From Pusillimonas sp. TS35 (GTDB lineage: Bacteria; Pseudomonadota; Gammaproteobacteria; Burkholderiales; Burkholderiaceae_B): a stretch of 64,000 nucleotides of DNA. Positions 20,626-30,704 of this stretch are shown piece by piece; position 1 is the stretch's first letter; each line of letters opens with the position of its first letter. The notes under the pieces are model-generated. The model did no database searches. It was not told where the DNA came from and was given only the letters and a program-made list of their open reading frames with translations. The stretch spans positions 186,001-250,000 of the forward strand of contig NZ_WWER01000003.1 of assembly GCF_009857885.1 (NCBI RefSeq), given 5' to 3'. The translations under genes and the position numbers were made by a program.

Positions 20626-20634
20626 GGATGTGCG

Positions 20635-20823
20635 TCAGTTCGTCTGGTAGACGTAAGGTTTCTGGGCCACACGGCCGGCCCGATAGCCTTCCTGCAGTTC
20701 TGGGTCGATGTATTTGTCCCACAGCCGGGCGCGGCCTTCACGCTGGCGCGCCTCGGTGTCGGGATGCTCCGACTTGTACTTCTTGAGGAACTGGGTGATT
20801 TCGGACTCGTAGCTCTTTGCCAT
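20635..20823 (-). CDS. DUF3460 family protein
   Basis: A 62-residue protein of unknown function found mainly in Burkholderiales. It begins MAKSYESEITQFLKKYKSEH, continues with a charged region containing ARLWDKYIDPE and ends with VAQKPYVYQTN. The start at 20823 gives the conserved N-terminus. It is immediately upstream of scpA and panC on the same strand and is likely the first gene of that operon. Confidence 0.85.
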   Translation of the reverse strand: MAKSYESEITQFLKKYKSEHPDTEARQREGRARLWDKYIDPELQEGYRAGRVAQKPYVYQTN

Positions 20824-20995
20824 AATATTCAGGAAATAACGTCGGTTAACCAATGAAAGCGAGTGTACTGCACCCGCCCGCCTGCTGCCTGCCCAACTCG
20901 ACCCCGGACCGCCGATCGCTTTGGCGCCGGAAGAGCCTTTCTGACCGCTATTTTACTGTTTACGCACAGCGCCATCACGGTCGAGGCCTTGTGCC

Positions 20996-21811
20996 TCACG
21001 ACGAAGAAGCCGGGCCAGTCGTCAAGATCGAGCCCGACGATTCGGACGGCTGCAGTAGCATGACCAGCTTGCAGTCGGGCCGGGTTGCCAAGCGGAACGT
21101 GATCTGCTGGTAACGCAAGACGCCGTCCTGCGGATGGTTGAAGGCGCGCAGACCGCCCTCTCGATCCACGACGCTGTGCCTCGCCCACCAATGGGCAAAT
21201 ACGCTGCTGGACAGCAGCAGCTCGTTCAGCACCGCCTGCACGTCGGGTTCGTCCGCATGCACGCCCGCATCGGCGCGAAACTCGGCCACTACACGGCTGG
21301 CGCGCTCCTCCCAGTCAACCACCAGCGACCGTGCGGCTGGATCCAGGAAAATATAGCGCAGGAGATTGGGTGTCGCGTCGCGATCCGGCCAGCCATCGAA
21401 CAGGCGCAGCAAGGGCGCGTTGCGGGCCATGATATTCCAGCAGCGATCCAGGATGTAGGCCGGCGCGGTGATGCTGTGCACGCAGTCGGCCAGATGGGCG
21501 GGCAAGGGTGTGGCACGTTCGCCGCCATGCTCTGGATCGGCGCATTCGGCCAGCTCGAACAGATATTGGCGCTCGGCGCGCGAAAGCGAGAGCACTGAGG
21601 CCAGGCGCGCCCAGACGCCCGGCGACACGGAAACGTCGCGCCCCTGCTCAATCCAGGTGTACCAAGTGACGCTGATGGCGCACAGCTGCGCCACCTCTTC
21701 GCGCCGCAGGCCAGGCGTGCGGCGCCGCGACCCGGCGGGCAGCCCCACGCTTTCCGGCTGCACCCGCTCGCGCGCGCGGCGCACGAAATCACCCAGGGCA
21801 CGCCGGTTCAT
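20996..21811 (-). CDS. XRE-family regulator with MmyB-type ligand-binding domain
   Basis: A 271-residue transcription regulator. The N-terminal helix-turn-helix contains RRTPGLRREEVAQLCAISVTWYTWIEQGRD, the signature of the MmyB-associated XRE family. The C-terminal PAS-like domain has PAYILDRCWNIMARN, the NLLRYIFLDP stretch and the C-terminal VLRYQQITFRLATRPDCKLVMLLQP. The family is thought to sense small hydrophobic ligands. The metH stop codon lies only 3 bp upstream of its ATG, so it may be read through from metH, although these regulators usually control a divergent oxidoreductase gene. Confidence 0.88.
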   Translation of the reverse strand: MNRRALGDFVRRARERVQPESVGLPAGSRRRTPGLRREEVAQLCAISVTWYTWIEQGRDVSVSPGVWARLASVLSLSRAERQYLFELAECADPEHGGERATPLPAHLADCVHSITAPAYILDRCWNIMARNAPLLRLFDGWPDRDATPNLLRYIFLDPAARSLVVDWEERASRVVAEFRADAGVHADEPDVQAVLNELLLSSSVFAHWWARHSVVDREGGLRAFNHPQDGVLRYQQITFRLATRPDCKLVMLLQPSESSGSILTTGPASSS

Positions 21812-21814
21812 GGC

Positions 21815-24800
21815 CTATCCCAGTACGCTGGCCAGCGTGCGGCGCACATCCTGCTCGTCGCGGCCGCTGCGGCGGATGTAATCCCGCAGTTGGTCATCCC
21901 CAATGTTGCCGACGTTGAAATACTTGGAAGCCGGATGGCTGAGGTAAAAACCCGAGACACTGGAGGCGGGGTACATGGCGAAGCTATCCGTCAATTGCAT
22001 GCCGATCTCTTCAGCTTCGAGCACGCGGAACATGTCTTTCTTTACCACGTGCTCCGGGCAGGCCGGATAGCCCGGCGCAGGGCGAATGCCCTGGTATTTT
22101 TCAGCGATAACATCTTCGTTGCTCATGGCCTCGTCGGGCGCATAGCCCCACAGGTCGCGCCGCACGCGCGCATGCAGGCATTCGGCAAAGCCTTCGGCGA
22201 GGCGGTCGCCAATCGCCTTGAGCATGATCACCGAATAATCATCGTTGGCGTCCATGAACATTTTTTCGTATTTTTCCATGCCCAGGCCGCCAGTGACGGC
22301 GAACACGCCAATGTAATCAGCCACGCCACTGCCCTTGGGGGCAATGAAGTCGGCCAGGCACTTGTTGTCGACGCCTTCGCGCTTGGCCGTCTGCTGGCGC
22401 ACATTGCGCCAGGTAAACAGCACATCGGAGCGGTTTTCGTCCGCATAGACCTCGATGTCTTCGTCATTGACGGTATTGGCGGGGTAGAACCCCACGACAC
22501 CGCTGGCGGTAAGCCAGCGCCCATCGATCACTCGGCGCAACATATCCTGCCCGTCGGCAAGCAGCTTGCGCGCCTGCTCGCCCACCACCTTATCCTCCAG
22601 GATGGCCGGATATTGGCCAAAGAGGCTCCAGGTCTGGAAAAATGGCGTCCAATCTATAAACTGCTCGACCTCGCGCAGGTCGTAATTCTTGAACACGCGC
22701 CGACCCAGGTATTTGGGGCGCGGCGGCACATAGTTGGCCCAGTCGATCGCCGGCCGGTCCGCCCGCGCCGCTTCCAGCGATATCAGCGGGGTAGCCTTGC
22801 GGTTGGCGTGGCGCGTGCGCACCAATTCGTATTCTTCAGCCACCTCGGCCAGGAACTGATCCGCCTGGTCGGACATCAGGTTGGTGGCCACACCCACCGA
22901 GCGGCTGGCATCGGGCACGTAGATCACCGGCCCTTCGTACTTGGGCGCGATCTTTACCGCCGTATGCACGCGGCTGGTCGTGGCGCCGCCCACCAGCAGC
23001 GGCAGCTTGCGCTCGCGGAAATAAGCGTCGCGCTGCATCTCGGACGCGACATAGGCCATTTCTTCGAGGCTGGGGGTGATCAGGCCCGAAAGGCCTACCA
23101 TATCTGCTTTTTCTTCCTTGGCCTTGGCCAGGATGTCGGCACAGGGCACCATCACACCCATGTTGACGACTTCGAAGTTATTACACTGAAGCACCACAGT
23201 GACGATATTTTTGCCGATGTCGTGCACGTCGCCCTTGACGGTGGCAATCACAATCCTGCCCTTGGCGCGCACATCACCGCCGGCCGCCTGGATCTGGCGC
23301 TTCTCTTCTTCGATAAAGGGGATGAGGTGCGCAACGGCCTGCTTCATGACGCGGGCAGACTTCACCACCTGTGGCAGGAACATCTTGCCGGCGCCGAACA
23401 GGTCGCCCACCACGTTCATGCCATCCATCAGCGGGCCTTCGATCACCTGGATGGGGCGACCGCCCTGCGCCGCGATCTTCTGGCGCACTTCCTCGGTATC
23501 TTCCACGATGAAAGTAGTGATGCCATGCACCAGTGCATGCGACAGGCGCGCCTCCACAGGCTGTTCACGCCAGGTGAGGTCTTCTTCCTTCTTGGCGCCG
23601 GCCCCTTTGACGCTCTCGGCCAGCTCAACGAGGCGCTCGGTGCTGGTGCGCTCGTCGGTGGGCTCCGTCTTGCCGAGCGGCACCGGACGATCCAGCACCA
23701 CATCCTCGACCATATCGAGCACTTTCTTGTCGATGTCCTGGTATACGCCCAGTTGACCGGCATTGACGATACCCATCGTCAGGCCTTCCTTGATCGCGTA
23801 GTACAGGAAGACGGTATGAATCGCCTCGCGCATGGCCTCGTTGCCGCGGAAGGAGAAACTGACGTTTGAGATGCCGCCCGACACGCGGGCGTGCGGCAGG
23901 TTGTGCGTTATCCAGCCTGTGGCTTCGATAAAGTCCACGGCATAATGGTTGTGTTCTTCGATGCCAGTGGCGATGGCGAACACGTTAGGGTCGAAGATAA
24001 TGTCTTCGGGCGGGAAACCCACTTCGTCCACCAGCAGCCTGTAGGCACGCTCGCAGATCGTCTTGCGTTTTTCGAGGTTGTCGGCCTGCCCCTGCTCGTC
24101 AAATGCCATCACCACCACAGCCGCACCGTATTTGCGGCACAGGCGGGCATGCTCCAGAAAAGGCTCCTCGCCTTCCTTCATGGAGATGGAATTGACCACA
24201 GCCTTGCCCTGCACAGCGCGCAGGCCCTGCTCGATCACCTCCCACTTGGAGCTATCGATCATGATAGGCACCCGGGCGATGTCGGGCTCGGATGCGATCA
24301 TGTTCAGGAAGCGCCGCATGCAGGCGGCCGAATCCAGCATGGCCTCGTCCATGTTCACGTCGATGATCTGGGCGCCGTTTTCCACCTGCTGGCGCGCCAC
24401 CGACAGCGCCTCTTCGTATTTTTCCTCGCGAATCAGGCGCAGGAACATCTTGCTGCCGGTAACGTTGGTGCGCTCGCCCACGTTGATGAACAGGCTGTCG
24501 TGATCGATATTGAGCGGCTCCAGGCCCGAGAGACGGGTTTTGACCGGCACCTCGGGCGGCAGCCGCACGGGCAGCGCAGACACCTTTTGGGCAATGGCCC
24601 GGATGTGGTCAGGCGTAGTGCCGCAGCAACCACCTGCCATATTCACCAGCCCGGCCTGCGCAAATTCTTCAAGCAGCGCGGAGGTATCGGCGGGCGTTTC
24701 ATCGAAGCCCGTTTCGGCCATGGGATTGGGCAGGCCCGCATTGGGATAGACGCAGACGTAGGTGTCGCAAAGCTTGGCCAGCTCGGCCACGTAGGGACGC

Positions 24801-25588
24801 ATCAGGGCGGCGCCCAGCGCACAGTTCAGGCCGATGGTGATGGGGCGCGCATGACGTACCGAGTTCCAGAAGGCCTCGACCGTCTGGCCCGACAGAATAC
24901 GGCCCGACGCATCGGTGACGGTGCCTGACACCATGACGGGCAGGCGGATGCCGCGCGCCTCGAATACGGTTTCCACGGCGAAGATGGCCGCCTTGGCGTT
25001 GAGCGTGTCGAAAATGGTTTCGATCAGCACAAGGTCAATGCCGCCGTCGATCAGGCCGTTGAGCTGCTCGGCATAGGCATCGCGCAACTGCTCGAAGGTA
25101 ACATTGCGCGCGCCTGGGTCATTCACATCGGGCGAAATGGACGCTGTCTTGGGCTGCGGGCCCAGCGCGCCGGCCACGAAACGGGGGCGCTCCGGCGTGC
25201 TGTAGGCGTCAGCGGCGGCGCGCGCCAGCCGCGCCGATTCCAGGTTCATTTCATAGGCCAGCTCGGGCAGGTCGTAGTCGCCCTGCGCAATCGAGGTGGC
25301 ACCGAAGGTGTTGGTTTCAATGACGTCCGCGCCGGCATCGAGGTACTGGTCGTGGATCTGTCGGATGATGTCGGGCCGCACCAGACTAAGAAGCTCGTTA
25401 TTGCCTTTTACGTCTTTGTGATGATCGGCAAAGCGCTCGCCGCGGAAATCCTGCTCGCTCAGCTTGTACTGCTGGATCATGGTCCCCATCGCGCCATCCA
25501 GGATCAGGATGCGCTCGCCCAGCAGGCGGGCGAAATCGGCCCCGTGGGTATACGAGGAAATGGGATAGGGAAGCTTGGGATAAGACAC
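21815..25588 (-). CDS. metH: Cobalamin-dependent methionine synthase
   Basis: Transfers the methyl group of 5-methyltetrahydrofolate to homocysteine through methylcobalamin. The 1257-residue protein has all five modules. The homocysteine domain has zinc ligands Cys256 (GLNCALG), Cys321 and Cys322 (GGCCGTT). The folate domain spans about 360-620 ([11 protein letters not shown]). The B12 cap follows, then the B12 domain with DVHDIG, where His789 is the lower cobalt ligand. The C-terminal reactivation domain (about 930-1240) ends with [17 protein letters not shown]. It diverges from the cobalamin riboswitch and btuB, so the enzyme and uptake of its cofactor sit side by side. Confidence 0.97.
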   Translation of the reverse strand: MSYPKLPYPISSYTHGADFARLLGERILILDGAMGTMIQQYKLSEQDFRGERFADHHKDVKGNNELLSLVRPDIIRQIHDQYLDAGADVIETNTFGATSIAQGDYDLPELAYEMNLESARLARAAADAYSTPERPRFVAGALGPQPKTASISPDVNDPGARNVTFEQLRDAYAEQLNGLIDGGIDLVLIETIFDTLNAKAAIFAVETVFEARGIRLPVMVSGTVTDASGRILSGQTVEAFWNSVRHARPITIGLNCALGAALMRPYVAELAKLCDTYVCVYPNAGLPNPMAETGFDETPADTSALLEEFAQAGLVNMAGGCCGTTPDHIRAIAQKVSALPVRLPPEVPVKTRLSGLEPLNIDHDSLFINVGERTNVTGSKMFLRLIREEKYEEALSVARQQVENGAQIIDVNMDEAMLDSAACMRRFLNMIASEPDIARVPIMIDSSKWEVIEQGLRAVQGKAVVNSISMKEGEEPFLEHARLCRKYGAAVVVMAFDEQGQADNLEKRKTICERAYRLLVDEVGFPPEDIIFDPNVFAIATGIEEHNHYAVDFIEATGWITHNLPHARVSGGISNVSFSFRGNEAMREAIHTVFLYYAIKEGLTMGIVNAGQLGVYQDIDKKVLDMVEDVVLDRPVPLGKTEPTDERTSTERLVELAESVKGAGAKKEEDLTWREQPVEARLSHALVHGITTFIVEDTEEVRQKIAAQGGRPIQVIEGPLMDGMNVVGDLFGAGKMFLPQVVKSARVMKQAVAHLIPFIEEEKRQIQAAGGDVRAKGRIVIATVKGDVHDIGKNIVTVVLQCNNFEVVNMGVMVPCADILAKAKEEKADMVGLSGLITPSLEEMAYVASEMQRDAYFRERKLPLLVGGATTSRVHTAVKIAPKYEGPVIYVPDASRSVGVATNLMSDQADQFLAEVAEEYELVRTRHANRKATPLISLEAARADRPAIDWANYVPPRPKYLGRRVFKNYDLREVEQFIDWTPFFQTWSLFGQYPAILEDKVVGEQARKLLADGQDMLRRVIDGRWLTASGVVGFYPANTVNDEDIEVYADENRSDVLFTWRNVRQQTAKREGVDNKCLADFIAPKGSGVADYIGVFAVTGGLGMEKYEKMFMDANDDYSVIMLKAIGDRLAEGFAECLHARVRRDLWGYAPDEAMSNEDVIAEKYQGIRPAPGYPACPEHVVKKDMFRVLEAEEIGMQLTDSFAMYPASSVSGFYLSHPASKYFNVGNIGDDQLRDYIRRSGRDEQDVRRTLASVLG

Positions 25589-25769
25589 GGCTTTTTCTAA
25601 TTCAGATCAACAATTTGGGAATCTTGGCATTGTAGCCCTCTCGCCCGCGCCCCGCCTCGGGCAGACCTTGCCCTGCGCGGTTTCGTGTGCCCCGCGCGGC
25701 CATCGACGAGGGCGCTTGTCCGTCGCGCCTGGGCCTGCCCCAGTATCGCTGCGTGTTATATTTCGTCAC

Positions 25770-26003
25770 GAAAGAGGTGCTTTCGGGGTGTGCCACGCTT
25801 GGCTCGCCCTGCGAAAGTCAAATGGGAAACAGACACCACGCGCACTGCGCGGTCAAATCTGTGCTGCCCCCGCAACGGTAAGCATGCATCGCATGCAGCC
25901 CGACACCAGCCTCGATCGCCCTAAACCCGTTTTACGCCCTGGCCCGTCATCATCGCATGCGCGCGGCCGGACGGAGACGTTCATTCAACGACGTGCGGGG
26001 ACG
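25770..26003 (+). promoter_or_regulatory. Cobalamin riboswitch upstream of btuB
   Basis: The 435-bp gap between metH and btuB contains an adenosylcobalamin riboswitch. Visible conserved elements in order are GGTGC (about 25776), AAATGGGAAACAG, and the hallmark B12 box GCTGCCCCCGCAACGGTAA (25862-25880), followed by a GGAGACG segment near 25973. The palindrome GGACGCGCGTCC (25999-26010) lies just before the btuB ribosome-binding region and could act in the expression platform. Ends are approximate. By analogy, bound cobalamin should turn off btuB and the genes downstream. Confidence 0.93.
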
Positions 26004-26023
26004 CGCGTCCAACAGGGTCTATC

Positions 26024-27856
26024 ATGCCTCTGCCTTATCACCGGCGCGCCGCCGCCGCCTTCGCCTGCTTCCTGCCTCTGGGCACGGTCGCAGCGCAAAC
26101 ACCCTCCCAGTCCGTACCCCAGCTCGACCAGGTTGTCGTCACGCCCAGCCGTGTCACCGAACTCGAAAAGAATGTGATCGGCGACGTGACCGTTATCGGC
26201 CGCGACAAGCTTTCGCGCGCCGGCGCCAATAGCGTTGCCGAGGTTCTGTCGCGCGAAGCCGACCTGCAGTTCTATAACTCCGGCGGGCCGCAAACGCCCA
26301 CAGGCGTATTTCTCCGCGGCGCCAAACCTGCCCAGACGCTGGTGCTGATCGATGGCGTGCGCGCCAACGACACCATCGCAGGCGGCTTCAACTGGAACAC
26401 GCTGGACCCGGCCATCATCGAACGCATCGAGATCGTGCGCGGCGCGGCCAGCAGCCTGTATGGTTCGGACGCTATTGGCGGGGTCATCAACATCGTTACC
26501 GCCAAGGGCGGCGAAGACCGCCCCCTTGCCGCCCACGCCGATTTCGGCCTGGGCAGCCACGGCACCGTCAAGTCTGGCGCCGGCATCTCAGGCGCCCAAG
26601 ATGGCTGGAACTACGCCTTTTCCGCCAGCATGACCGACAGCGACGGCTTCAGCGCCACCAACCCCAACGCAGGCCCTTTCAGCTATAACAAAGACACAGA
26701 CGGCTACCGCCAGCATGCGCTGTCGGGGTCGCTGGGCTACCGCTGGCAGCCAGGCCACCACATCGGCCTGACTGCCTTCGACAGCTATATCAATGCCGAC
26801 TATGATGCGGGCAGCTTCGCGCACCCCGCCTACAGTCTCAACCGCCAGCAGACGTACGCGGTCACCAGCACCGACACCATCACAGACTACTGGGAAAGTG
26901 TGCTGCGCCTGGGGCTCGGCAAAACAGGCTACGAAGATCGCGCCTTCAACAGCATCTTCTCCACACTGCAGCGCAGCTACACCTGGCAAAACAACTTCCG
27001 GCTCGGCGAACACCAGCGCCTCTCTACCATCCTCGAACGGCTCGAAGAACGGCCTCAGCATTCAGAGAACTTCGCCATCGATCGCCGCGACACCAATTCG
27101 GCGGGTCTCGTCTACCGCGGCGACTTCGGCGCGCATCACCTGCAGGCCAGCGTGCGCAACGACAACATCAGCGGTTACGGCAACGAAACCACCGGCGGCG
27201 TAGGCTACAACCTAGACCTCAACCACCAATGGACAGTGGGCGTGGCGGCCAACACCGGGTTCCGCGCACCTACGTTCTCCGACCTGTACTACCCCTACTT
27301 CGGCAACCCCGACCTGAAGCCCGAAAAGTCGCGCAATATCGAAGCGCGCGTGCGCTATACCGATGACGCACTGACGCTGGGTGCCACACTGTTCCAAAAC
27401 CGTATCCGCGACATGATCGGTTCGGAAAGCGGCACCTTTCGCAGCATCAACATCGACGACGCGCGTCTGCGCGGCCTGACACTGACGGGCGAGTACACCT
27501 GGGGCAACACCACCCTGGGCGCCAGCGCCGACTTCCTGGACCCGAAAGACGTCAACACCGGCAATGTGCTCAACCGGCGCGCGCGCCAGGTATACCGCCT
27601 GAACGCGCTGCAGAACGTGGGCGCGCTGCAAGTAGGCGCCGAGTATATGTTTGTGGGCAAGCGCTACGACGACACGGCCAACCAAGTGCGCCTTGGCGGC
27701 TATAGCTTGGTCAACCTGACGGCCGGGTATCCGCTGACGCGCAACGCCAGCGTGCAGGTGCGTTGGGACAATGTCCTTGATAAGCAATACACCAACGCCT
27801 TCGGCTACAACACACCCGGCTCGACAGTGTTCGTGAACCTGTCACTGCGGATGTAA
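26024..27856 (+). CDS. btuB: TonB-dependent vitamin B12 outer-membrane receptor
   Basis: A 610-residue TonB-dependent receptor. After a signal peptide (cleavage near VAAQ) comes a TonB box-like QLDQVVVTPSR. The plug domain has VFLRGAKPAQTLVLIDGVRAND and IERIEIVRGAASSLYGSDAIGGVINI, and the beta-barrel has GFRAPTFSDLYYPYFGNPDLKPEKS. The sequence ends in VFVNLSLRM. The upstream cobalamin riboswitch strongly supports B12 as substrate. The BtuF-like gene starts 15 bp downstream. Confidence 0.95.
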   Translation: MPLPYHRRAAAAFACFLPLGTVAAQTPSQSVPQLDQVVVTPSRVTELEKNVIGDVTVIGRDKLSRAGANSVAEVLSREADLQFYNSGGPQTPTGVFLRGAKPAQTLVLIDGVRANDTIAGGFNWNTLDPAIIERIEIVRGAASSLYGSDAIGGVINIVTAKGGEDRPLAAHADFGLGSHGTVKSGAGISGAQDGWNYAFSASMTDSDGFSATNPNAGPFSYNKDTDGYRQHALSGSLGYRWQPGHHIGLTAFDSYINADYDAGSFAHPAYSLNRQQTYAVTSTDTITDYWESVLRLGLGKTGYEDRAFNSIFSTLQRSYTWQNNFRLGEHQRLSTILERLEERPQHSENFAIDRRDTNSAGLVYRGDFGAHHLQASVRNDNISGYGNETTGGVGYNLDLNHQWTVGVAANTGFRAPTFSDLYYPYFGNPDLKPEKSRNIEARVRYTDDALTLGATLFQNRIRDMIGSESGTFRSINIDDARLRGLTLTGEYTWGNTTLGASADFLDPKDVNTGNVLNRRARQVYRLNALQNVGALQVGAEYMFVGKRYDDTANQVRLGGYSLVNLTAGYPLTRNASVQVRWDNVLDKQYTNAFGYNTPGSTVFVNLSLRM

Positions 27857-27871
27857 CAGGGCCCAAGCGGC

Positions 27872-28945
27872 ATGACGGCAACGGCACATCCGGCACATCA
27901 CCGCTCCGACGGAAAGTATTGCCCGCCGGGCCTGCCTGCCGCATGGCGCCTACCCTGGGTCACCACCCTGAAGCGCTGTCTGGCCGAGGCGCGCTCTCGG
28001 CTGGGCAGCGCGCCAGCGGGCTCGCCACGTTGCCCGCCGGGCTCGTTACTGCGTTCAGCGCTACGCCGCGGCGTGGCGCTCACGCTGCTGGCCGCGCTGG
28101 CGCTGCCCTGCGCGGCTGCCCAGCAGGCAGCGTATCAGCGCGCCATCTCGCTGGCGCCGCACATCACCGAACTCATCTTCGCGGCGGGCGCGGGCAGCCA
28201 CATTGCCGGCACCGTGTCGCGCAGCGACTACCCCGCCGCCGCACGCCGAATCGCACGGGTGGGCGACGGCGTCTCGGTCAGCCTGGAAGCCACGCTTGCG
28301 CTGCATCCCGACGTGGTACTGGCCTGGTATGAAAGCGGCGCCGCACGCCGGCTTGCACCGGCCCTGGCGCGGGCAGGCATCCCCACACTGTACGTTACGC
28401 CCAGATCCCTGGACGACATCCCCGCCGAGTTGCGCCGCATGGGTGTGCTCTTCGGCACCGACGCAGCGGCCGTCCCGGCCGCCCAGGCGCTGGCCGACCG
28501 CATTGCCACACTACGCCGCACCTATGCCAACCGGCGCCCAATGCGCGTCTTTATCGAAATCAGCAACCCGCCCCTGTTTGCGGTGGCGAACGACCCAGTC
28601 ATCGATGACGCGTTGCGCGCCTGCGGTGGCATCAATATTTTTGCCCGGCTGCCGGGCGCTGCGGCTCAGGTGAGCCGCGAAAGCATACTCCTGCGCCAGC
28701 CAGAGGTGGTGATCGCGCCCAGCCGGGATCCAGCCGAGATCGAAGCCTTGCGCATGCGCTGGGCCGCCGATGGCCTGGCCGCCGCCGCAGAGCGGCAGGT
28801 ATACGGTATCGACCCCGACCAGCTCTTCCGCCCCGGCCCGCGCGCGGTCGATGCCGCGGAGCGCATGTGCGCGCTGCTGGACGGTGCTCGCGCCCGTGCC
28901 GATACTTACACTCACCTCGGGGCCCGAATACAATACACACCATGA
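27872..28945 (+). CDS. btuF: BtuF-like cobalamin-binding ABC transporter substrate-binding protein
   Basis: A periplasmic binding protein of the iron/B12 class. The two-lobed fold shows RAISLAPHITELIFAAGAG at the start of lobe one, HPDVVLAWYESG, and PMRVFIEISNPPLFAVAND at the start of lobe two. From the first ATG it is 357 residues, but about 60 residues precede the hydrophobic signal-like stretch (ALTLLAALALPCAAA). The true start may therefore be downstream, for example the GTG at 28073. It follows btuB under the riboswitch and overlaps thiD by ATGA. No BtuC or BtuD gene is adjacent. Confidence 0.83.
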   Translation: MTATAHPAHHRSDGKYCPPGLPAAWRLPWVTTLKRCLAEARSRLGSAPAGSPRCPPGSLLRSALRRGVALTLLAALALPCAAAQQAAYQRAISLAPHITELIFAAGAGSHIAGTVSRSDYPAAARRIARVGDGVSVSLEATLALHPDVVLAWYESGAARRLAPALARAGIPTLYVTPRSLDDIPAELRRMGVLFGTDAAAVPAAQALADRIATLRRTYANRRPMRVFIEISNPPLFAVANDPVIDDALRACGGINIFARLPGAAAQVSRESILLRQPEVVIAPSRDPAEIEALRMRWAADGLAAAAERQVYGIDPDQLFRPGPRAVDAAERMCALLDGARARADTYTHLGARIQYTP

Positions 28946-29766
28946 TTCCAAACACGCTGACCATCGCCGGCGTCGACCCCTCGGGCGGGGCAGGCGTGCT
29001 GGCCGACATCAAGACCATGAGCGCGCTGGGCGCCTATGGCACTGCCGTCATTGCGGCGCTCACGGCGCAGAACACCCGCGCCGTCACGGGCATCCAACCT
29101 GTGCCGGCCGCCTTCGTCGCCGAACAGATCGACACGCTGTTCAGCGACGTGCGCATCGACGCCGTCAAAATCGGCATGCTGGGGCAGAAGGCCGTCACCC
29201 GCGTGGTGGCCGAACGCCTTGCACACTGGAAACCCACCCATCTCGTGCTCGATCCGGTCATGGTCGCCAAAAGCGGCGACCACCTGCTCGAACGCGCCGC
29301 GGTCGATGAACTGCGCGAAAGCCTGATCCCGCTCTGCACCCTGATCACCCCCAACCTGCCCGAGGCTGGCGTGCTGCTGGGCGCAACGCCCGCCGACACA
29401 CTGAAAGACATGCGCCGCATGGCCGAGAAGCTACGCCGCCTGCTCAGCGACAACGGCGAGCGCTGGGTGTACCTGAAAGGCGGCCACCTGCCAGGCAACG
29501 ACACCATCGACGTATTGCACGACGGCGACCGCCTGATCGAACTGCCGGGCCGTCGCATCGAAACCCGCAACACGCACGGCACAGGCTGCACGCTGTCGGC
29601 CGCCCTGGCCGCGCTGCTGCCGCGCACCAACGACGTGCCCGAAGCGGCACGCCAGGCAAAAGCCTATCTGGTGCAAGCAATCGCCCGCGCGTCCGACCTC
29701 GACGTCGGCAGCGGCCACGGGCCTGTGCAGCACTTCCATCACTGGTGGCCGGCTGCAGGCGCCTGA
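28942..29766 (+). CDS. thiD: Hydroxymethylpyrimidine/phosphomethylpyrimidine kinase
   Basis: Phosphorylates HMP and HMP-phosphate in thiamine synthesis. The 274-residue protein begins with TIAGVDPSGGAGVLADIKTM, the substrate-binding motif. It has VKIGMLG, HLVLDPVMVAKSG, LITPNLPEAGVLLG and the anion-hole motif NTHGTGCTLSAALAA. The start ATG overlaps the btuF stop (ATGA), so its translation is coupled to the B12-uptake genes. No thiamine riboswitch is visible, so it may be under cobalamin control. Confidence 0.94.
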   Translation: MIPNTLTIAGVDPSGGAGVLADIKTMSALGAYGTAVIAALTAQNTRAVTGIQPVPAAFVAEQIDTLFSDVRIDAVKIGMLGQKAVTRVVAERLAHWKPTHLVLDPVMVAKSGDHLLERAAVDELRESLIPLCTLITPNLPEAGVLLGATPADTLKDMRRMAEKLRRLLSDNGERWVYLKGGHLPGNDTIDVLHDGDRLIELPGRRIETRNTHGTGCTLSAALAALLPRTNDVPEAARQAKAYLVQAIARASDLDVGSGHGPVQHFHHWWPAAGA

Positions 29767-30023
29767 TACCGGCCCAAGGCTGTACTGACCAAGGTTGTAC
29801 CGGTCGCTGGCCCGTGCTGTTGCGGGCCGCGCAACGACAGCCGCAGATGCCTCGCAAGCCGCCTCGTGCAGGCCTGACACACATCAAGCCACAGGCGTTG
29901 CAAGCCGATACATCCGCTCGCCAAATACGCTATAGTACCCATGATACGGGGCATTGCAGCCCCTGGCGGCGGGCCCAATGGCTCGCCCTTTCACATCATC
30001 ACCACCGTATTTTTGTATAACCC

Positions 30024-30704
30024 ATGAACGTCACTGCGCTTTCTGAAATCGAACAGGCTCGATACAACATGGTCGAGCAACAGATCCGCCCTTGGGAGGT
30101 GCTCGATTTCCGTGTCCTGCAGGCGTTGTTCGAAGTACAGCGTGAACGTTACGTGCCCGCCCCCATGCAGGGCCTGGCGTTTTCGGATACCGAGCTGCCG
30201 CTGATCATCAACTCCGTCGATACTCGCGAAGTCATGCTTTCGCCCAAGGTTGAGGCACGCCTCGCGCAAGAGCTTCAGCTGAAACCCACCGACTGCGTGC
30301 TCGAGATTGGCACAGGTTCGGGCTATCAGGCGGCGCTGCTGTCCCGCCTGGCGCAACAAGTCGTCAGCATCGAGGTCGACAGCCGCCTGGCGGCCTTCGC
30401 ACAAGAGAACCTGCAGCGTAATCATGTCGACAACGTTGCCGTCGAAGTCGGCGACGCGCATGCCGGCTGGGGCACCACCGAATACGACGCCATCCTGCTC
30501 ACAGGCTCGGTGCCCGTGGTACCCGATGCGCTCAAGTACCAGCTCGCCGTCGGCGGCCGCCTGGTCGCCGTCGTAGGCCAACATCCCGTCATGACCGCCT
30601 GTCGCATCACCCGCACCAGCGCCGCAAGTTTTGAAACCACCCCGCTGTTCGATACGGTGATCAAACCCTTGCGTGGCGTATCGTTCTCTCATTTCAAGTT
30701 CTGA
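30024..30704 (+). CDS. Protein-L-isoaspartate O-methyltransferase family protein
   Basis: A 226-residue SAM-dependent methyltransferase of the Pcm family, which starts repair of isoaspartyl residues in aged proteins. The SAM motif I is VLEIGTGSGYQAALLSRL (residues about 92-109), followed by VVSIEVDSRLA and YDAILLTGSVP. The N-terminal active-site region is divergent from E. coli Pcm (DTELPLIINS rather than a GQTIS-type motif), as is common in Betaproteobacteria. The stop directly abuts the tolC start. A TATAGT element about 90 bp upstream may be its promoter. Confidence 0.85.
   Translation: MNVTALSEIEQARYNMVEQQIRPWEVLDFRVLQALFEVQRERYVPAPMQGLAFSDTELPLIINSVDTREVMLSPKVEARLAQELQLKPTDCVLEIGTGSGYQAALLSRLAQQVVSIEVDSRLAAFAQENLQRNHVDNVAVEVGDAHAGWGTTEYDAILLTGSVPVVPDALKYQLAVGGRLVAVVGQHPVMTACRITRTSAASFETTPLFDTVIKPLRGVSFSHFKF

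Noticed and set aside
21890..23869. A 659-codon open frame antisense to metH
   Set aside because: It lies fully inside the metH coding sequence, whose residues and domains are clear. High GC and codon bias open long antisense frames here; the antisense product has no recognisable domain.
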